Shown one piece after another: positions 34,432 to 46,500 of a DNA stretch of 64,000 nt. The stretch comes from Pseudomonadota bacterium. Lineage in GTDB: Bacteria; Pseudomonadota; Gammaproteobacteria; Burkholderiales; Burkholderiaceae_C. Within the stretch, counting starts at the first letter, position 1. Each line of letters begins with the position of its first letter. The notes beneath the pieces are model-generated. The model worked only from the letters and a program-made list of their open reading frames with translations, did not search any database and was not told where the DNA came from. Both the position numbers and the translations under genes were made by a program. The stretch spans positions 23,196-87,195 of the forward strand of contig JAEZWW010000103.1 of the NCBI GenBank assembly GCA_023442945.1. The letters run 5' to 3'.

Positions 34432-35846
34432 GGCGCTCTCCTTTCGTCGATGTCCTCGGCGTCGGCGGCAGACAGCGGCCGCGCCGGCGTCTTGGTCACG
34501 CCCGAGCCCGTTTGCTGTGGCGCGGGCTCGTGCGGCTGCGGCCCCTTGCGCAGCAGGCGCAGCAAATACCAGATGCCGGCGCCGAAGATGACGGCGTACA
34601 CCGTGGCGTAGCTGGCCAGTGAGGTCACGACCTCCTGCCTCGTCAGGTGCGGGCTGACCGCATCGCGTGTGCGCAGCAGGCCGTACACCACCCAGGGCTG
34701 GCGGCCGATCTCGGTCACCCACCAGCCGGCCAGCAGCGCAACAAAGCCCGTGGGCGCCATCCAGCGCCAGGCGTTCAGCAGCCAGGGCGCCTTGGTCAGC
34801 CAGCCGCGCCACCAGGCCCAGGCCGACAAGGCCACCAACAGCAGCATCAGCACGCCCAGGCCGACCATGACGCGGAAGGCAAAGAACACCGGCGCCACCG
34901 GCGGCCGGTCTTCCGGCGCGACCGAGGTCAGCGGCGGGATGTCGCCGTCCCAGGTGTGCGTGAGGATCAGGCTGCCGACGTGCGGGAGGGCGATTTCGAA
35001 CAGGTTGCGTTCATTGGCCTGGTCGGGCCACGCGAACAGGATCAAAGGCACGCCATCGCCAGGCGGCTCGGAATGCCAGTGGGCTTCCATCGCGGCGACT
35101 TTCACCGGCTGGTGTTCCAGCGTGTTCAGCCCGTGCTGGTCACCCACCAGGATCTGCAAAGGCACGGCGATCGCGCCAAAGGCCACCGCCAGCTTGAGCA
35201 TGCGCGTGGCGGCCGGCACGTGCACGCCGCGGCGGATGTTCCAGGCGGCCGTGCCGCCGATCACCATGCAGGTGGTGATGAAGGCGGCCAGCACCATGTG
35301 CGGCAGGCGGTAGAAGAAGGAGGGGTTGAAGATGATCGACGCCCAGCTTTCCGGCACAAAGACGCCGTCGACCAGCACATGGCCCTGTGGCGTGTGCATC
35401 CAGCTGATGGCGGCAATGATCCAGAAGGTCGAGATCAGCGTGCCCAGCGCCACCATGCAGGTGCAGAAGAAATGCACGGCCGGTTTGACGCGGTTCTGGC
35501 CGAACAGCATGACGCCGAGAAAGCCCGCCTCGAGGAAGAAGGCGGTCAGCACCTCGTAGCTGAGCAACGGGCCGAGGATGTTGCCGGCGCGGGTCGACAG
35601 CTCGGCCCAGTTGGTGCCGAACTGGAAGCTCATCACGATGCCGGACACCACCCCCATGCCGAAGGAAATGGCGAAGACCTTGAGCCAGAAGCGGTACAGG
35701 TCCATCCACAGGGCGTCGCGCGTGCGCAGCCAGCGCCATTCCAGAAACATCAACCAACTGGCCAGCCCAATCGTGAAGGCCGGGAAAAGGATGTGAAACG
35801 AAATCACGAACCCGAACTGAATGCGCGACAGCAGCAGGACGTCCAT
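34428..35846 (-). CDS. cydA: Cytochrome bd-type ubiquinol oxidase subunit I (short Q-loop, CIO-like)
   Basis: A 472-residue haem-binding subunit of a bd-type quinol oxidase that reduces oxygen to water. MDVLLLSRIQFGFVISFHIL contains the haem-ligand histidine. The quinol-loop region GDQHGLNTLEHQPVKVAAME is followed by a short loop; E. coli CydA has about 520 residues, so this is the short-loop type often called CioA. The start at 35846 follows the family's conserved N terminus. A perfect FNR-type box lies 82 bp upstream, predicting induction at low oxygen. Confidence 0.95.
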   Translation of the reverse strand: MDVLLLSRIQFGFVISFHILFPAFTIGLASWLMFLEWRWLRTRDALWMDLYRFWLKVFAISFGMGVVSGIVMSFQFGTNWAELSTRAGNILGPLLSYEVLTAFFLEAGFLGVMLFGQNRVKPAVHFFCTCMVALGTLISTFWIIAAISWMHTPQGHVLVDGVFVPESWASIIFNPSFFYRLPHMVLAAFITTCMVIGGTAAWNIRRGVHVPAATRMLKLAVAFGAIAVPLQILVGDQHGLNTLEHQPVKVAAMEAHWHSEPPGDGVPLILFAWPDQANERNLFEIALPHVGSLILTHTWDGDIPPLTSVAPEDRPPVAPVFFAFRVMVGLGVLMLLLVALSAWAWWRGWLTKAPWLLNAWRWMAPTGFVALLAGWWVTEIGRQPWVVYGLLRTRDAVSPHLTRQEVVTSLASYATVYAVIFGAGIWYLLRLLRKGPQPHEPAPQQTGSGVTKTPARPLSAADAEDIDERRAP

Positions 35847-35927
35847 AGCGGGATTCTTGGGGAATTCCGCCACCGGCTGATGTAGGTCGACCCCGATAAG
35901 TTGGTTTGTGACAGTGTGCATCCGCCC

Positions 35928-35941
35928 TTGATCCGAATCAA
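35928..35941. promoter_or_regulatory. Perfect FNR/ANR-type box between cydAB and the DASS transporter
   Basis: TTGAT-CCGA-ATCAA matches the FNR consensus TTGAT-N4-ATCAA at every fixed position. Its centre is 88 bp from the cydA start and 94 bp from the transporter start, so it could act on either divergent promoter. A plausible -10 (AACTTAT) for cydA lies at the distance expected for a site at about -41.5. Confidence 0.8.
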
Positions 35942-36028
35942 GGGATAACCCTAGGTGACATGCCAGTATCAGGCGAGTAGGCGGCCGCGCCAACGCGGTC
36001 CGCCAGATGCCCGAGAAAGGATGTTCAC

Positions 36029-37486
36029 ATGGGCTTCAAGCCGCTACCCATGGCGATCGCGGTGGCCATCGGCCTCTTGATCTGGTTCGTCGTGCCGGTG
36101 CCGCACGGGGTGACGGCCAGCGCTTGGCACCTGCTGGCGCTGTTCGTGGCGACCATCGCGGCCATCATCGGCAAGGCGATGCCGATTGGCGCCATCTCCA
36201 TCGTCGCGATCGCGCTGGTGGCGATCACTGGCGTGACCCACGACAAGCCCGCGGGCGCTGCCAGCGACGCGCTCAGCAGCTTTTCCAACCCGCTGATCTG
36301 GCTGATCGGGGTGGCCATCATGATCTCGCGCGGCTTCATCAAGACCGGCCTGGGCGCGCGCATCGGCTACTACTTCATCTCGGTCTGGGGCAAGAAGACC
36401 ATCGGCATTGGCTACGCGCTGACGCTGTCGGAGCTGATCCTGGCGCCCATCACGCCCAGCAACACGGCGCGCGGCGGCGGCATCGTCCACCCGATCATGC
36501 GGGCGATCGCCGGCAGCTACGACTCCGACCCCGACAAGGGCACGGAAGGCCGCATGGGCCGGTACCTGGCGCTGACCAACTACCACGCCAACCCGATCAC
36601 CTCGGCCATGTTCATCACCGCCACGGCGCCCAACCCGCTGGTGGTCAAACTGGTGGCCGACGCCACCGGCGCGCAGGTCCACCTGAGCTGGGGTACCTGG
36701 GCGCTGGCCATGCTGCTGCCCGGGCTGGTGGCGCTTTTGCTGATGCCGCTGGTCATCTATTGGATGTACCCGCCCGAGATCAAAAGCACGCCCAACGCGG
36801 CGCAGTTCGCGCGCGAAAAGCTGCGGGAGCTGGGGCCCATCAGCCGGGGCGAGGCGATCATGCTGGGCGTGTTCTTCGTGCTGCTGGTGCTGTGGGCGGG
36901 CATTCCGGCTTTCCTCTTCGGACCGGCCGCGGCGGTGGACCCGACCACCACGGCCTTTATCGGCCTGTCGCTGTGCCTCTTGACCGGCGTGCTGACCTGG
37001 GACGACGTCATCAAGGAAAAAAGCGCCTGGGACACCATCGTCTGGTTCGGTGCGCTGGTGATGATGGCGACCTTCCTGAACAAGCTGGGGCTGATCGCCT
37101 GGTTCGCCCAGACGCTGGAGCAGGGCATCGCGCACCTGGGCCTGGGCTGGATGGGCGCCAGCGCCTTGCTGGTGCTGGCCTACCTGTACGCGCACTACCT
37201 GTTCGCCAGCACCACGGCGCACATCACCGCCATGTTCGCCGCGTTCTACGGCGCTGGCCTGGCGCTGGGCGCGCCGCCGATGCCCTTCGCGCTGATGATG
37301 GCGGCCGCCTCCAACATCATGATGACGCTGACGCACTACGCCACGGGCACGTCGCCAGTGATCTTCGGCTCGGGCTACACCACGCTGGGCCAGTGGTGGC
37401 GCGCCGGCTTTGTGATGAGCGTGGTGCTCATCCTCGTGTGGCTCTTCGTCGGCAGCGCGTGGTGGAAGCTGCTGGGTTACTGGTGA
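36029..37486 (+). CDS. DASS (SLC13-like) di/tricarboxylate transporter
   Basis: A 485-residue inner-membrane transporter with about 12 helices, of the anion:sodium symporter/2-oxoglutarate-malate or citrate-tartrate exchanger family. The two SNT-type substrate loops are seen as PSNTARGGGIVHPI (near 147) and LFASTTAHITAMF (near 400). AAAGGA precedes the ATG. Sharing a control region with cydAB and an FNR box suggests that dicarboxylate uptake or exchange may be oxygen-responsive, as is known for TtdT/CitT/DcuB systems; that is inference. Confidence 0.93.
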   Translation: MGFKPLPMAIAVAIGLLIWFVVPVPHGVTASAWHLLALFVATIAAIIGKAMPIGAISIVAIALVAITGVTHDKPAGAASDALSSFSNPLIWLIGVAIMISRGFIKTGLGARIGYYFISVWGKKTIGIGYALTLSELILAPITPSNTARGGGIVHPIMRAIAGSYDSDPDKGTEGRMGRYLALTNYHANPITSAMFITATAPNPLVVKLVADATGAQVHLSWGTWALAMLLPGLVALLLMPLVIYWMYPPEIKSTPNAAQFAREKLRELGPISRGEAIMLGVFFVLLVLWAGIPAFLFGPAAAVDPTTTAFIGLSLCLLTGVLTWDDVIKEKSAWDTIVWFGALVMMATFLNKLGLIAWFAQTLEQGIAHLGLGWMGASALLVLAYLYAHYLFASTTAHITAMFAAFYGAGLALGAPPMPFALMMAAASNIMMTLTHYATGTSPVIFGSGYTTLGQWWRAGFVMSVVLILVWLFVGSAWWKLLGYW

Positions 37487-37546
37487 CGGGCAGCTTCGGG
37501 CCGCTGTGAGGCGGCGCACGGCCTGCAGCCTGGGTACCAGGCCATT

Positions 37547-37611
37547 TTCAAGGATTTTTGGCCGGTAGCCCTACAACCATCTGCGCGGGCAGCTATTGAA
37601 ATAATAGTATT
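37547..37611 (-). repeat. Interspersed repeat, copy 10
   Basis: Reverse orientation near-consensus: ATTATTTCAATAGCTGCCC, GCGCAGATGGTTGTAGGGC, TACCGGCCAAAAAT. Confidence 0.85.
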
Positions 37612-37653
37612 CCCGCCTTCGTCAGGCGCAGAGGTCGCCCCCGTCGGCGCGGC

Positions 37654-38178
37654 TCAGGGCCGGCGGAACAGCTCGCCGCCCAGCTTGTGGCCGGCCTTGA
37701 TGTGCTTGGCGTCGAACCAGCCCTGGTTCATCTCCAGCACGTAGCGCACCGGCCCTTTGGAGCAGTGGCTGGTCTCGTCCTGCGGCTTCATGTCCGCCAG
37801 GTTGGCGATGGTGCCGTCGTCGGTGACGAAGGCCGCCGTCAGCGGGATCAGCGTGTTCTTCATCCAGAAGCACTGCACCGCCGGCTGCTCGAACACGAAG
37901 ACCATGCCCTCGTGCTGGGGCATTTCCTGCCGGAACATCAGGCCGATCTGGCGCTGCTGGTTGTTGCCCGCCACCTGCGCGTCGATGCGGTGCATGCCGG
38001 CGGTGATGGTCGTGCGCGGCAGGTTCATCTGGGGTTGCCCGGCAGGTGCCAGTTGGGCCCAAGCGGCGCCGCTGAGGAGCAGTCCCAGGCCACCGATCCA
38101 GGCGGCCACAGGGCGAAGCCAGGACTGCGCCCGGCGGGCACGGGCAACAGGGCGGAAATCAAGCGCGGTAGAAACCAT
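37654..38178 (-). CDS. DUF192 family exported protein
   Basis: A 174-residue protein with an N-terminal hydrophobic signal (PVAAWIGGLGLLLSGAAWA) and a DUF192 domain (about 55-170): QIGLMFRQEMPQHEGMVFVF, CFWMKNTLIPL, VRYVLEMNQGWFDAKHIKAG. The domain's function is unknown. The ATG at 38178 is preferred over an upstream TTG. The gene is commonly found near isocitrate dehydrogenase in this family, as here. Confidence 0.9.
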   Translation of the reverse strand: MVSTALDFRPVARARRAQSWLRPVAAWIGGLGLLLSGAAWAQLAPAGQPQMNLPRTTITAGMHRIDAQVAGNNQQRQIGLMFRQEMPQHEGMVFVFEQPAVQCFWMKNTLIPLTAAFVTDDGTIANLADMKPQDETSHCSKGPVRYVLEMNQGWFDAKHIKAGHKLGGELFRRP

Positions 38179-38249
38179 GGTGTGCAAGGGCAAGGAACAC
38201 GGGGGCAATCAAAAGCTGCGCCGCGGGCGCAAGCGGTTCGGGCCGGAGT

Positions 38250-38780
38250 TTACGTCCGCGCCAGCAATTGCCCGACCGCGTCCAGCAAGCTGTCAAAGCC
38301 GCCCACCGGATCGAAGCGCTGACCGTTGATGAAAAAGCACGGCGTGCCGTTGACGCCGCTGCGCAGGCCGCTTTCGATGTCGCGGCGGATGCGCGCTTCG
38401 TACGTGCCCGCGTCCACCGCGCGCTGGAAATCCTCGGGCGTTTTGCCCAGCGACTGCAGGATCTGGCCGTACAGCGCCGGCCCCAGCGCGGCCTGGTTCT
38501 CGTACAAGGCGTCGTGCACCGGCCAGAACTGGCCCTGCGCGGCGGCGAACTCCGCGACCAGCGCAGCGTTGAAGGCCTGAGGGTGCGCGTCGGTCAGCGG
38601 AAAGTTGCGGAAGACCACCGCGATGTGCTGGCCGTGGCGGCGCGCCAGCTCCTTGACGACGGGGTAGGCGTCGCCGCAGTACGGGCATTGGTAGTCGCCG
38701 TACTCCACGACCTGCACAGCGGCATGCAGGTTGCCTTGCAGGTGGTCGTCGGCGGAGATGGGTGCGCGCAGGGTGGACAT
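38250..38780 (-). CDS. DsbA/thioredoxin-fold disulfide oxidoreductase-like protein
   Basis: A 176-residue protein of the Thioredoxin_4/DsbA-like group. The redox motif CPYC lies in YGDYQCPYCGDAYP (near 34-37), and the cis-proline region is NGTPCFFINGQRF. No signal peptide is visible, so a cytoplasmic role is likely. The start at 38780 gives MSTLRAPISADDHL. It follows the peroxiredoxin gene on the same strand by 25 bp, suggesting a joint thiol-redox function. Confidence 0.9.
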   Translation of the reverse strand: MSTLRAPISADDHLQGNLHAAVQVVEYGDYQCPYCGDAYPVVKELARRHGQHIAVVFRNFPLTDAHPQAFNAALVAEFAAAQGQFWPVHDALYENQAALGPALYGQILQSLGKTPEDFQRAVDAGTYEARIRRDIESGLRSGVNGTPCFFINGQRFDPVGGFDSLLDAVGQLLART

Positions 38781-38805
38781 GGTCGGCTTTCGGCGTGGGG
38801 GAAGG

Positions 38806-39287
38806 TCAGAGGCGGTCCAGGGCGTCCAGAACGCCGTCGACACCGGGGTTGACGGCCACGGGCGAAAGGTAGCTCCAGGCGATCTTGCCGGCCGCGTCGA
38901 TCACGAACAAGGCGCGCTTGCTGGAGCCGGCGGCGTCGTCGTAAGCGCCGTACGCGCGCGACACGGCGCCCTTGGGTTCGAAGTCGGCCAACAGGCTGAA
39001 GTGCAGGTGCCGCGCTTCAATGAAGGCCTGGTGCGACCACACGCTGTCGACCGAGATGCCCAGCACCTGGGCCTGCTTGGGCTTGAACAGCGGCAGGGCG
39101 GCGTTGAAACGCCCAGCTCGTCACCGCAGACCGGGCTCCAGTCCGCGGGGTAGAACACCAGCACGACGGGGCGGCCGCGCAATTCGCTCAGCGCCAAGCG
39201 CTGGTCCGGTGTGGCCATCAGGCTGAAGTCGGGGGCGGGCGCGCCCGCGGGCAGGATCGCCGTGGGCGCTGGGGTGGGGTCGGGCAT
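38806..39287 (-). pseudogene. Peroxiredoxin (AhpC/TSA), frameshifted
   Basis: The N-terminal half (MPDPTPAPTAIL..., FYPADWSPVCGDELG with the peroxidatic Cys) and the C-terminal half (MLGISVDSVWSHQAF ... LDRL) are both typical of a peroxiredoxin of about 160 residues, but lie in different frames. One base appears to be missing in the TTT run near 39106-39111, just after DELG. AAAGGAT precedes the ATG at 39287. It may be a real loss of function or a homopolymer sequencing error; the rest of the gene shows no further decay, which favours an error or a very recent mutation. Confidence 0.8.
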
Positions 39288-39519
39288 GGGGGGTATCCTT
39301 TGGCGCGTTGTCGACGCGGGCCGGGCAGCCGCCACGGCCTCCCCCCCCAGTGTCGACCTGCGGCTACCGCCCTGTCTGTAGGACGGCAGAGCGCGGTGTC
39401 TGGCATGTGCCGAAAGCGCTTTCATCTCACCGCCTAGAATTCCTTGCACATGGTCAGCGCGTGGGAGCTGGCCAGAAGCGTTCCGATTTGTCAGACCCGA
39501 TCGCATTGTGGAGACCTGC

Positions 39520-40779
<1,260 letters not shown>

Positions 40780-40810
40780 GCCGATGGCCCGGCCTTGCCG
40801 GGCGGCGCTC

Positions 40811-41707
40811 TCAATGGCCGAGCTCGGCTGGCAACGCCTGCGCCAGGTGGCTCCAGACAGCGCGGATGGCCGGGTTGCTGCGGATCTCGCGGTGTGCCAC
40901 CAGCCACATCGGCAACGGAGGCACGGCCAGCGAGGGCAGCACCGGGACCAATTCTGGGCTGCGGTGCGCCACATAGCGCGGCAGGAAGCCGATGCCGGCA
41001 CCGGCACGCACCAGGGCTTCGTAGGCCACGAGGTCGTCGGTGCGTAACCCAAAGTGCTGTCGCGTGACAGCATGTCCTGCGGCGGTGAACCCGCGCACGA
41101 TGTCGGCTTGACGATCGTTGCCGATCAGCTCGTTCAGCAGCAGGTCCTCCGGCCGACGCGGCGTGCCACGGCGTTGCAGGTAGTCGCGGTGCGCATAAGC
41201 GCCGATGCTGGCTTGCCCGATGCGCCGCCCGACGAGGGACACCTGATCGGGGCGGGCCATGCGCACAGCGATGTCGGCCTCGCGCCGAAGCAGGTTGGAG
41301 AGGGCGTTGTCCACCACCAGTTCGACCTGGATTTCGGGGTGCGCCATGCGCAGCCGGACCAGCACGGGCGGCAGCAGTACGCAGGCCACCGGCTGGCTGG
41401 CCGACAGGCGCACCGTACCGCTGACAGCGCCCTGTGCCCCCCGCGCCTGGCGCGCCAGGCGATCGGCATCGGTGGCCATGGCGCGGGCCGGTGCGGCCAG
41501 CCGCGAGGCGTCGGCCGTGGGCAAAAGGCCGCGGCCGGTGCGCTCGAACAGCGTCACACCCAACTGTTCCTCGAGCTCGGCGATGTGCCTGCCCACGGTC
41601 GGTTGGTGCGTGCCCAGCGCCCGCGCGGCGCCCATGAGGCTGCCGTGGTCCAGCGCCGCAAGGAAGGAGCGGACCAACGACCAGTTGAAGTCGTTTTTGG
41701 TATTCAT
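40811..41707 (-). CDS. LysR-family transcriptional regulator
   Basis: A 298-residue regulator with an N-terminal winged helix (DFNWSLVRSFLAALDHGSL, GAARALGTHQPTVGRHIAEL) and a LysR effector-binding domain (about 90-290). It diverges from the Tat-lipoprotein nitroreductase-like gene at 41802, with 94 bp between the starts, so that gene is its likely target. No effector can be named. Confidence 0.93.
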   Translation of the reverse strand: MNTKNDFNWSLVRSFLAALDHGSLMGAARALGTHQPTVGRHIAELEEQLGVTLFERTGRGLLPTADASRLAAPARAMATDADRLARQARGAQGAVSGTVRLSASQPVACVLLPPVLVRLRMAHPEIQVELVVDNALSNLLRREADIAVRMARPDQVSLVGRRIGQASIGAYAHRDYLQRRGTPRRPEDLLLNELIGNDRQADIVRGFTAAGHAVTRQHFGLRTDDLVAYEALVRAGAGIGFLPRYVAHRSPELVPVLPSLAVPPLPMWLVAHREIRSNPAIRAVWSHLAQALPAELGH

Positions 41708-41801
41708 TTTCGAATGACTGGTGTTCTGTTTCAGGCGATTGTCTTAGCCCTTGCGGCTCCACACAATCAGGGGCATTGATCAGCATTCAATGGAGAGTCC
41801 G

Positions 41802-42959
41802 ATGCAGCGCCGTTCCTTCCTTCGCGTGGCCGCTGGTGGTGTGATCGCCGCAGCGGTGGTACCCCTCGCCGCTTGCAGCAGCGCACTGCCCGAAGAAGCC
41901 ATTGCCGCCTGGCATGGGCCGATCGAGGAGACTGACCCGCGCCGCTGGATGCTCGCCCACGCCATCCTCGCACCACATTCGCACAACCTGCAGAGCTGGC
42001 TGGTCGACCTGTCGGTACCGGACGAGATCACGCTCCACGTGGACCGCGCGCGGCTGCTGCCCGAGACGGATCCGTTCTCGCGCCAGATGATGATGAGCCA
42101 AGGCACCTTCCTCGAACTGCTGGACCAGGCGGCCCGGCAGCGCGGGCAGCGCGCCGACATCGCGTTGTTCCCCAACGGGGCGTTTCCCGCCACGTCGGTA
42201 GACGGCCGCCCGACGGCACGTGTGCGGCTGCGCGTCGATCCCCTCGTGCGCCCCGATCCGCTGTTCGCTCAGGTGTTTCGTCGCCACACGAACCGCCAGC
42301 CCTACGAGCCACGCCTGCCCGCAGCGGACGCGCTGCAATCTATCGTGCGGAGCACGCAGTCGCCGGGTCTGCACGCAGGAATCACCATGCCGGACGATGC
42401 CGGCGCTATCGCGCAGCAGCGGCAGATCGCCAAGGACGCGTGGCGCATCGAAGTGACCACGGCTCGCACAATGCTCGAGTCGCTCAAGGTACTGCGCATC
42501 GGCCCGCGCGAGATCGCCCGCCATCGCGACGGGCTCACGGCCAATGAGCCCATGCTGCGCGTCATCGATGCGTTGGGGCTGTTTGACCGCACCCGCGCGC
42601 CGGCATCCGATTCCTTCGCCACCAAGGTCCAGATCGATGACTTCGACCGCGCCATCGACAGCACGCAGGCGTTCTACTGGCTGATAACCGACGACAACGA
42701 TCGCGCCACGCAGGTCAATGCGGGCAGGGCCTGGGTGCGTGCGCAATTGGCTGCCACGGCTGCGGGGCTATCGATGCAGCCCCTGTCGCAGGCCTTGCAG
42801 GAATACCCGGAAATGCAGGCGCCGTATGGCGCCATCCACGAACTGCTCGGCGCGTCGGCGTCAGGGAAGACGATGCAGATGTGGGCCCGCCTAGGGTATG
42901 GGCCGGCGGTGGGGCCGTCGCCGCGCCGCGGGCTTGACGCGCACATCCAACGCATCTGA
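41802..42959 (+). CDS. Tat-exported nitroreductase-like (Acg-family) lipoprotein
   Basis: A 385-residue protein with a twin-arginine leader MQRRSFLRVAAGG, a hydrophobic stretch and the lipobox-like PLAACSS. The mature part resembles the FMN-binding nitroreductase-fold Acg family: AHAILAPHSHNLQSW near the N terminus, FRRHTNRQPYEPR, and a C-terminal RAWVRAQLAATAAGLSMQPL. Export of a flavin protein in folded form fits the Tat signal. The start at 41802 is favoured by GGAGAG. It is divergent from a LysR regulator and followed by a terminator. The substrate is unknown. Confidence 0.87.
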   Translation: MQRRSFLRVAAGGVIAAAVVPLAACSSALPEEAIAAWHGPIEETDPRRWMLAHAILAPHSHNLQSWLVDLSVPDEITLHVDRARLLPETDPFSRQMMMSQGTFLELLDQAARQRGQRADIALFPNGAFPATSVDGRPTARVRLRVDPLVRPDPLFAQVFRRHTNRQPYEPRLPAADALQSIVRSTQSPGLHAGITMPDDAGAIAQQRQIAKDAWRIEVTTARTMLESLKVLRIGPREIARHRDGLTANEPMLRVIDALGLFDRTRAPASDSFATKVQIDDFDRAIDSTQAFYWLITDDNDRATQVNAGRAWVRAQLAATAAGLSMQPLSQALQEYPEMQAPYGAIHELLGASASGKTMQMWARLGYGPAVGPSPRRGLDAHIQRI

Positions 42960-43012
42960 GGGGCGTGCCGCGCATCGACGCGCACATCGTGCAGGCGGCC
43001 CGCTCGCCAAGC

Positions 43013-43040
43013 AAAAACCCGGCTTGGCCGGGCTTTTTTT
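43013..43040. terminator. Bidirectional terminator
   Basis: AAAAACCCGGC pairs with GCCGGGCTTTTTT around TTG. It lies between the nitroreductase-like gene and the convergent cold-shock gene. Confidence 0.88.
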
Positions 43041-43059
43041 GTTCAAAACGCTGCTCTGG

Positions 43060-43332
43060 TCAGGACATCAGCGGGGGCTGAATGTCGCCGGGTTGGCTGA
43101 GCGGCATCTCGCCCGGCAGGGCTGCGGCCTCTTCGGTTCGGATGTGCATCGCCAGCAAACCCTTGGGCCCCTCGTTCACCTCGTAGCGCACACGGCTGCC
43201 TTCCTTGAGGGTTTTGAAGCCATCCATGTCGATCGCCGAGAAGTGGGCGAACACATCCGGGCCACCGTCATCCGGCTCAATGAACCCGAACCCCTTCAAA
43301 TCGTTGAACCATTTGACTTTTCCTAGCGGCAT
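43060..43332 (-). CDS. Cold-shock domain protein
   Basis: A 90-residue CspA-like protein: MPLGKVKWFNDLKGFGFIEP contains RNP1 (KGFGFI) and VFAHFSAI is RNP2. A C-terminal extension of about 20 residues, rich in Pro and Glu, follows the domain. It probably binds single-stranded RNA/DNA. AAGGAG precedes the ATG at 43332. It is divergent from clpS. Confidence 0.95.
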   Translation of the reverse strand: MPLGKVKWFNDLKGFGFIEPDDGGPDVFAHFSAIDMDGFKTLKEGSRVRYEVNEGPKGLLAMHIRTEEAAALPGEMPLSQPGDIQPPLMS

Positions 43333-43518
43333 GGCACGTCTCCTTTTCATACTTCCATCCTGCGTCGGCGAGTGTGCTGTAACAAGTTCTCACTTGTCAA
43401 CCGCGGGCAGTCTCCTGGGTGAACGCCACACGCGCGAAGCCAGCGGCTTGCGTTGGCTGCGCTTGTCCGCATATGGGTGGGGCGATGCGCTGCTCAGCGC
43501 ACCGATAGAATGATTTTC

Positions 43519-43887
43519 ATGGCGACCCGCAACCCCCAAAAACCCGTTCCGCCCCCGCCTGCCGTCACGCCCGCCCGCCCGCCCGAAGGTGGCGATTCGG
43601 TGGTGCTGGAGCGCGTACCGCAAAAAGTTCAGCCGCCGCAGATGCACCAGGTCGTCATGCTCAACGACGACTTCACGCCCATGGAGTTCGTGGTGCTGGT
43701 GATCCAGGAGTTTTTTGGCAAGGACCGCGAAAGTGCTACCCAGATCATGCTGAAAATCCACTTGGACGGAAAGGGTGTCTGCGGCGTGTATTCCCGTGAC
43801 GTGGCCGCCACCAAGGTCGACCAGGTGATGGGTGCCGCGCGTGATGCCGGTCATCCGCTGCAGTGCGTGAGTGAGCCGGTGGAATGA
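43519..43887 (+). CDS. clpS: ATP-dependent Clp protease adaptor ClpS
   Basis: A 122-residue N-end-rule adaptor for ClpAP. The conserved core is QVVMLNDDFTPMEFVVLVI (near 47-65) and VCGVYSRDVAATKVDQV; the disordered Pro-rich N terminus is normal. An alternative ATG lies three codons upstream (43510). It is followed by clpA after 99 bp. Confidence 0.95.
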   Translation: MATRNPQKPVPPPPAVTPARPPEGGDSVVLERVPQKVQPPQMHQVVMLNDDFTPMEFVVLVIQEFFGKDRESATQIMLKIHLDGKGVCGVYSRDVAATKVDQVMGAARDAGHPLQCVSEPVE

Positions 43888-43986
43888 AGCGCAGAGGGCG
43901 GCCTGTTGAATATGACCGAACTTCCCCCAACTGAGACTGTCGAAACCTGCAGAACGTCGTAAGCTGTAGGTGCAAAGGAAACCAAC

Positions 43987-46329
<2,343 letters not shown>

Positions 46330-46367
46330 CCGCAAGATCGGTCGACCGCGCCGAACGCGGCATAGAC

Positions 46368-46402
46368 AAGCCAGCGAGCCTTAGGGCCCGCTGGCTTTTT
46401 TT
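46368..46402 (+). terminator. Rho-independent terminator of clpA
   Basis: AAGCCAGCG and a short inner segment pair with CGCTGGCTT, followed by a T run. Confidence 0.88.
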
Positions 46403-46500
46403 CATTCAAGGGCCGCGGCAATGGGAGAAGGAAGGATTCCGCGAATTCTCGAATGCGGGCCCTGCTATCCGGTGCGACCCCCCAACGCGGAGGGCCTCCA

